Positions 6,803-9,255 of a stretch of 9,255 nucleotides of DNA are shown piece after piece (the first letter of the stretch is position 1; every line of letters starts with the position of its first letter). This DNA is from Rhodobacteraceae bacterium UBA996 (lineage in GTDB: Bacteria; Pseudomonadota; Alphaproteobacteria; Rhodobacterales; Rhodobacteraceae): positions 1-9,255 of the forward strand of contig DBBA01000099.1 of NCBI GenBank assembly GCA_002291955.1, written 5' to 3'. The notes below the pieces were generated by a model, which saw only the letters and a list, made by a program, of their open reading frames with translations, was not told the DNA's origin and did not search any database. The translations under genes were made by a program, and so were the position numbers.

Positions 6803-7180
6803 TCACCCCGGGCGCGGGCCGATCAGGCAGAAGCCGTGGCCGAAGGGATCGGCCATCATCGCGATCTGCGGGTAGCCCGGGCGGTCATGCCAGGCCTCCA
6901 GCGTCGCGCCCGCGGCCAGCGCCCGGTCGCGCAGGGCGGCGGGGTCGTCCACGTGCAGGTCGAGGTGCACCGGTGTCCAGTGCCGGGCATAGGTGCGCGG
7001 CGCCCCGCCGGGGTGCGGGACCGTCCCGGCCGGGCGCTCGATGAGCAGGAGGCGCGCCGCCCCCTGGGCCACGAGAACCAGGCCCACAGAGGGGCGGGTT
7101 TCCTCGGTGAACCCCAGCGCGCCCCAGAAGGCCAGCCCCTGCGCCAGGTCGGGCACATCGACCGACACCGCGATCCGCAT
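6803..7180 (-). CDS. VOC (glyoxalase/bleomycin-resistance fold) family protein
   Basis: The 125-residue product fits a single-unit vicinal-oxygen-chelate protein, which would dimerise to build a metal site. It opens with the first-strand pattern MRIAVSVDVPDLAQGLAFWG followed by ALGF. It has the mid-domain VHLDLHVDD (H72 is a likely metal ligand) and the closing ADPFGHGFCLIGP, the usual DP-GN-FCL-type ending. The start ATG (CAT at 7178-7180) is preceded by GGGGAG (7187-7192 on +) 6 nt away. The frame stays open far upstream, but that part is low-complexity Pro/Arg/Gly and not credible as protein. VOC proteins include lyases, dioxygenases, thiol transferases and antibiotic-binding proteins, so the substrate cannot be told. 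It is convergent to folD and divergent from the LytTR gene. Confidence 0.85.
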   Translation of the reverse strand: MRIAVSVDVPDLAQGLAFWGALGFTEETRPSVGLVLVAQGAARLLLIERPAGTVPHPGGAPRTYARHWTPVHLDLHVDDPAALRDRALAAGATLEAWHDRPGYPQIAMMADPFGHGFCLIGPRPG

Positions 7181-7546
7181 CACGGGCTCCCCGCCGGTCC
7201 CGGGTCCCCGGGGGTGCAGCGCCACGTCATCCGGGCGGACACCGGTGGCCGCAGGGAGTGCCAGGCGGCGCCAGCCCGGTCGGGGACGAGGCCCGTCCCG
7301 AACCGGGTCCCGGGGGCCGCACGCCTGCACCGGCCGCACCGGCCGCGCCGGGATCGTCCGGCGGGTCGGGGCGGCACGGGGAGCAAGGCCGGGCGGCGGT
7401 CCATGCAGGACCATAGGCGCAATCGGTGTCGCGGCGAAACACCGGAAACGCTTCGCCAGGGTTGATCCGCCGCGGACCCGGACGACACGTCGCATCGGTT
7501 GAGTTGACGCAAGGTGCGGTATACAGACAGGCGACGGGAGGAGACG
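7181..7546. other. 366-nt intergenic region between divergent VOC and LytTR genes
   Basis: I see no credible gene here. ORFs crossing the region on both strands encode only Pro/Arg/Ala-rich sequence with mixed third-position bases. The region contains a 9-nt tandem repeat GCACCGGCC (7327-7344). It also has GGCGAA / TTCGCC arms (7433-7438 and 7453-7458) that flank two GAAAC copies 4 nt apart. The part from about 7400 to 7530 is visibly less GC-rich than the rest, as expected for promoters of the two divergent genes. Confidence 0.5.
7499..7525 (+). promoter_or_regulatory. Possible promoter or operator before the LytTR gene
   Basis: TTGAGTTGACG (7499-7509) contains two overlapping TTGA steps, and TATACA (7520-7525) could be a -10. 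From the first TTGAGT the spacer is only 15 nt; from TTGACG it is 10 nt, so the fit is imperfect. The doubled TTGA could instead be a regulator half-site pair. Low confidence. Confidence 0.25.
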
Positions 7547-8428
7547 GTGCGCGTGGACCTGAGGCTGGCGCGGATCGTGGCACGGCGTATGATCGCGCCG
7601 GTCACGCTGAGGGTGGGGCTGGCCGCATCGGTCGTGCTGGCCCTGGCCGGGCCGTTCGGCACCTATGGCGACATGTCGCTGCCGGTCCGTCTGGGATACT
7701 GGGGTCTGATCGTGTTCGCCTCGATCCCCTTCGGCTATGCCACGCGCCTTGCGTCTGCCCGGATCCTGCCGCGGACCTCGACCGCGTCGGTGGTCCTGCT
7801 GCCATCGCTCCTGATGACGGTCATCTACACGCCGGTGCTGTTCGTGATCGTCCGGCACGTTGGCGCGGCCGATGGCGGCGCATTGGCCCTTGCGCTCTGG
7901 CTGGCCTGGCTCGTGCTTGTGGTGTCGGTCTGCATCAACGGGGTCCGCTGGGCAATGGGCCGCACGGCGATGGCGGACCGGCACCGCCCGCGGATGGCGC
8001 CGCCGTCGGGCGTTGCAGCCGGGGTGGAGCCTGCCGCGGCCGGGGCGACCCTGGCGGCCGGGACCGCGCCCCGGATCGTCTCGCGGCTGGCGGGGCTGCC
8101 GTGCACCGATGTGCTGCGCCTGTCGGCGCGGGACCACTATGTCGACGTGGTGACCCGCCATGCGCGGACCAGCCTGCTGCTGCGCCTGTCCGATGCCATT
8201 GCCGAGATGGAGGGCATTCCCGGCGCGCAGGTGCACCGGTCGCACTGGGTGGCGACGGCGGCGGTCACGGGGGCGCGACGGTCCGGCACGCGGCTGGTCC
8301 TTGATCTGGTGGACGGGGCCAGCGTGCCGGTCAGCCGTGGCTACCGCGACCGGGCCGCGGCGGCGGGGCTTCTGAAAGGGCTGCGGCCCGGGGAACTGGG
8401 GCCCGGGGAACTGGCGGCGGCCGAGTGA
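7547..8428 (+). CDS. Membrane-anchored LytTR-family transcriptional regulator
   Basis: The 293-residue product joins an N-terminal membrane domain to a C-terminal LytTR DNA-binding domain. Four hydrophobic helices are visible near residues 17-37, 48-68, 80-103 and 111-133. A Pro/Ala-rich linker (about 145-180) leads to the LytTR domain, about 187-277. This contains VLRLSARDHYVDVVTRH, the helix LSDAIAEM, the VHRSHWV segment and VPVSRGYRD, all typical of LytTR. No receiver domain is present, so signal input is probably through the membrane part rather than phosphorylation. GGGAGGAG (7536-7543) lies just before GTG 7547. GTG 7553 would give a product two residues shorter, and an upstream GTG at 7514 has no ribosome site. 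The C-terminus PGELGPGELAAAE comes from a 15-nt tandem repeat, and the last 88 nt overlap the convergent pdeM gene. Target genes are unknown; autoregulation is plausible. Confidence 0.85.
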   Translation: MRVDLRLARIVARRMIAPVTLRVGLAASVVLALAGPFGTYGDMSLPVRLGYWGLIVFASIPFGYATRLASARILPRTSTASVVLLPSLLMTVIYTPVLFVIVRHVGAADGGALALALWLAWLVLVVSVCINGVRWAMGRTAMADRHRPRMAPPSGVAAGVEPAAAGATLAAGTAPRIVSRLAGLPCTDVLRLSARDHYVDVVTRHARTSLLLRLSDAIAEMEGIPGAQVHRSHWVATAAVTGARRSGTRLVLDLVDGASVPVSRGYRDRAAAAGLLKGLRPGELGPGELAAAE

Positions 8429-9117
8429 CAGGCGGCCAACGGCACGCGCACCATCGTCCGCCCGGTCAGCACCGCCACCGCGTCGGGCGCCATCAGGGCG
8501 GACAGCGCGGGGTCCAGCGCCGACAGCCCCCCGGTGTAGGCCCCGAAGGCCGGCAGGATCAGCCGCCGGCCGTCGGCCACGAAGGCCGGGCGCGCGGCCC
8601 CCGCCCCGGCCACGGGCAGGCGCAGCTTGGGGTGCCAGTGGCCCGACACCTCGCCCGGGTCCGCATCGGCCTGCGCGATGTGGCGAAAGGTCAGGGCGCC
8701 CGCGCGATGCTCGTCCAGCGACGTGCCGCCCACGTCCACGGGGGCGGGGTCGTGGTTGCCCGCCACCCAGATCCACCGCCGCCCCGCCATCATCCGCGCC
8801 AGCCACAGGCGCACGTCGTCCCTCAGCGCATCCGCCGCGGCGCTGTCGTCGAAACTGTCGCCCAGGCAGATGACGGTGGTGGGCCGGGTGGCGTCCAGCA
8901 CGGCATCGAGCCGCGCCAGCGTTTCCGCCGTGTCGTAGGGCGGCAGCAGCGCCCCCCAGCGGCGCGCCCGGCGTTCCGACTTGCCCAGATGCAGGTCGGC
9001 GACCACCAGCGTGCCCGTGGCGGGCCACAGCGCCGCGCCGGACGGCAACAGGTGCAGCGTCTCGCCGGCAAGGGCGATGGCTTGCAGGTCAGGAGGGGTC
9101 GCAATGCCGGAGTTCAT
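8341..9117 (-). CDS. pdeM: PdeM-like metallophosphoesterase (ligase-associated DNA damage response endonuclease)
   Basis: The 258-residue product is a calcineurin-like metallophosphoesterase. The metal-site motifs appear in order: DLHLGKSERR (D41, H43), CLGDSFDD (D87), AGNHDP (N121, H122) and SGHWHPK (H160, H162). They are followed by LPAFGAYTGGLSALD, characteristic of the PdeM family that usually accompanies an Lhr-like helicase, an exonuclease and an ATP-dependent DNA ligase. It is probably a cytosolic nuclease acting in DNA repair, which is inferred from family. None of the usual partners is in the window, though the upstream side is cut off after 138 nt. The start is ATG (CAT at 9115-9117) with a weak ribosome site. 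The last 30 or so residues (from about A228) are Ser/Pro/Ala/Arg-rich, look non-family, and are read from the antisense of the LytTR gene. Confidence 0.88.
   Translation of the reverse strand: MNSGIATPPDLQAIALAGETLHLLPSGAALWPATGTLVVADLHLGKSERRARRWGALLPPYDTAETLARLDAVLDATRPTTVICLGDSFDDSAAADALRDDVRLWLARMMAGRRWIWVAGNHDPAPVDVGGTSLDEHRAGALTFRHIAQADADPGEVSGHWHPKLRLPVAGAGAARPAFVADGRRLILPAFGAYTGGLSALDPALSALMAPDAVAVLTGRTMVRVPLAACHSAAASSPGPSSPGRSPFRSPAAAARSR
8386..8415. repeat. 15-nt tandem repeat in overlapping gene ends
   Basis: Two adjacent copies of GCCCGGGGAACTGGS (8386-8400 ends in G, 8401-8415 ends in C) are identical at 14 of 15 positions. Being a multiple of three, the duplication keeps both frames open. 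It gives PGELGPGEL in the LytTR protein on + and SSPGPSSPG in the phosphoesterase on -. Confidence 0.85.
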
Positions 9118-9149
9118 GCTTCGTTCATGCCTTGACCGAGGCGCGAGGT

Positions 9150-9169
9150 AAAGGGGGAGTGTCGCCCCC
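9150..9169 (-). terminator. Short terminator-like hairpin upstream of pdeM (minus strand)
   Basis: On the minus strand GGGGG-CGACACT-CCCCC is followed by TTT (complement of 9150-9152). It would end a transcript coming from an upstream minus-strand gene outside the window, about 33 nt before the pdeM ATG. The stem is only 5 bp with three T residues, so strength is doubtful. The rest of 9118-9255 shows no convincing gene and several other GC-rich inverted repeats, such as GGCGGG / CCCGCC at 9214-9231. Confidence 0.3.
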
Positions 9170-9255
9170 GCCGTGCAGAGGGATGGAGTGGGGGAGGACC
9201 GGTCAGGGCGTCGGGCGGGACCCGGCCCGCCCCCGGACGGCGGGCGCGGACGGCG

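Noticed and set aside
7181..9028. N-terminal extension of the VOC protein into a 741-residue minus-strand protein
   Set aside because: Only the last 125 residues look like a protein family. The ATG at 7180 has its own ribosome site, and the extension runs antisense to the LytTR gene.
8425..9135. Plus-strand ORF of 236 codons opposite pdeM
   Set aside because: The translation is His/Arg/Gln/Gly-rich and lacks domains; the minus strand encodes a clear metallophosphoesterase with all motifs.
1..9255. Mobile element, CRISPR array, toxin-antitoxin or defence island
   Set aside because: No transposase, integrase, spaced repeat array, inverted terminal repeats or compositional break was visible. 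The genes are mostly core metabolism and housekeeping.

Overview
The window looks like chromosomal DNA of an alphaproteobacterium, most likely of the Rhodobacteraceae (Rhodobacter/Paracoccus/roseobacter type). Three things point there: very high GC with almost all codons ending in G or C; the tilS-ftsH order; and protein details such as the FtsH N-terminus MGNARNIAFW, a LytTR membrane regulator and a PdeM-type phosphoesterase. This placement is inference; no rRNA or tRNA gene is present to confirm it.

Layout, left to right. The 3' end of tilS (1-222, +) is followed by ftsH (293-2209, +, TTG start). A trans-aconitate methyltransferase gene, tam (2213-2992, +), lies 3 nt behind ftsH. After a small hairpin comes a stand-alone MOSC-domain gene (3079-3678, +). 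A hairpin then separates the MOSC gene from a candidate 23-codon membrane-peptide ORF on the minus strand (3709-3780). Next is a one-carbon pair, fhs (4009-5688, +) and folD (5818-6711, +), divided by 129 nt holding strong GC-rich stem-loops. Convergent to folD is a small VOC/glyoxalase-fold gene (6803-7180, -). A 366-nt non-coding stretch separates it from a divergent membrane-bound LytTR transcription regulator (7547-8428, +). The 3' end of that gene overlaps by 88 nt the convergent pdeM-like phosphoesterase gene (8341-9117, -). The last 138 nt hold no confident gene.

How the genes work together. Fhs (formate + THF + ATP to 10-formyl-THF) and FolD (10-formyl-THF to and from 5,10-methylene-THF with NADP(H)) form a complete module linking formate to the folate one-carbon pool. 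TilS (tRNA-Ile2 lysidine synthesis) and FtsH (membrane AAA protease) are core housekeeping genes. Tam methylates and so detoxifies trans-aconitate. The remaining genes are single accessory functions.

I found no phage, IS element, CRISPR array, toxin-antitoxin pair or obvious new multi-gene system. The items most worth a second look are the unannotated small ORF at 3709-3780, the tail-to-tail gene overlap built on a 15-nt tandem repeat at 8386-8415, and the odd start region of pdeM.
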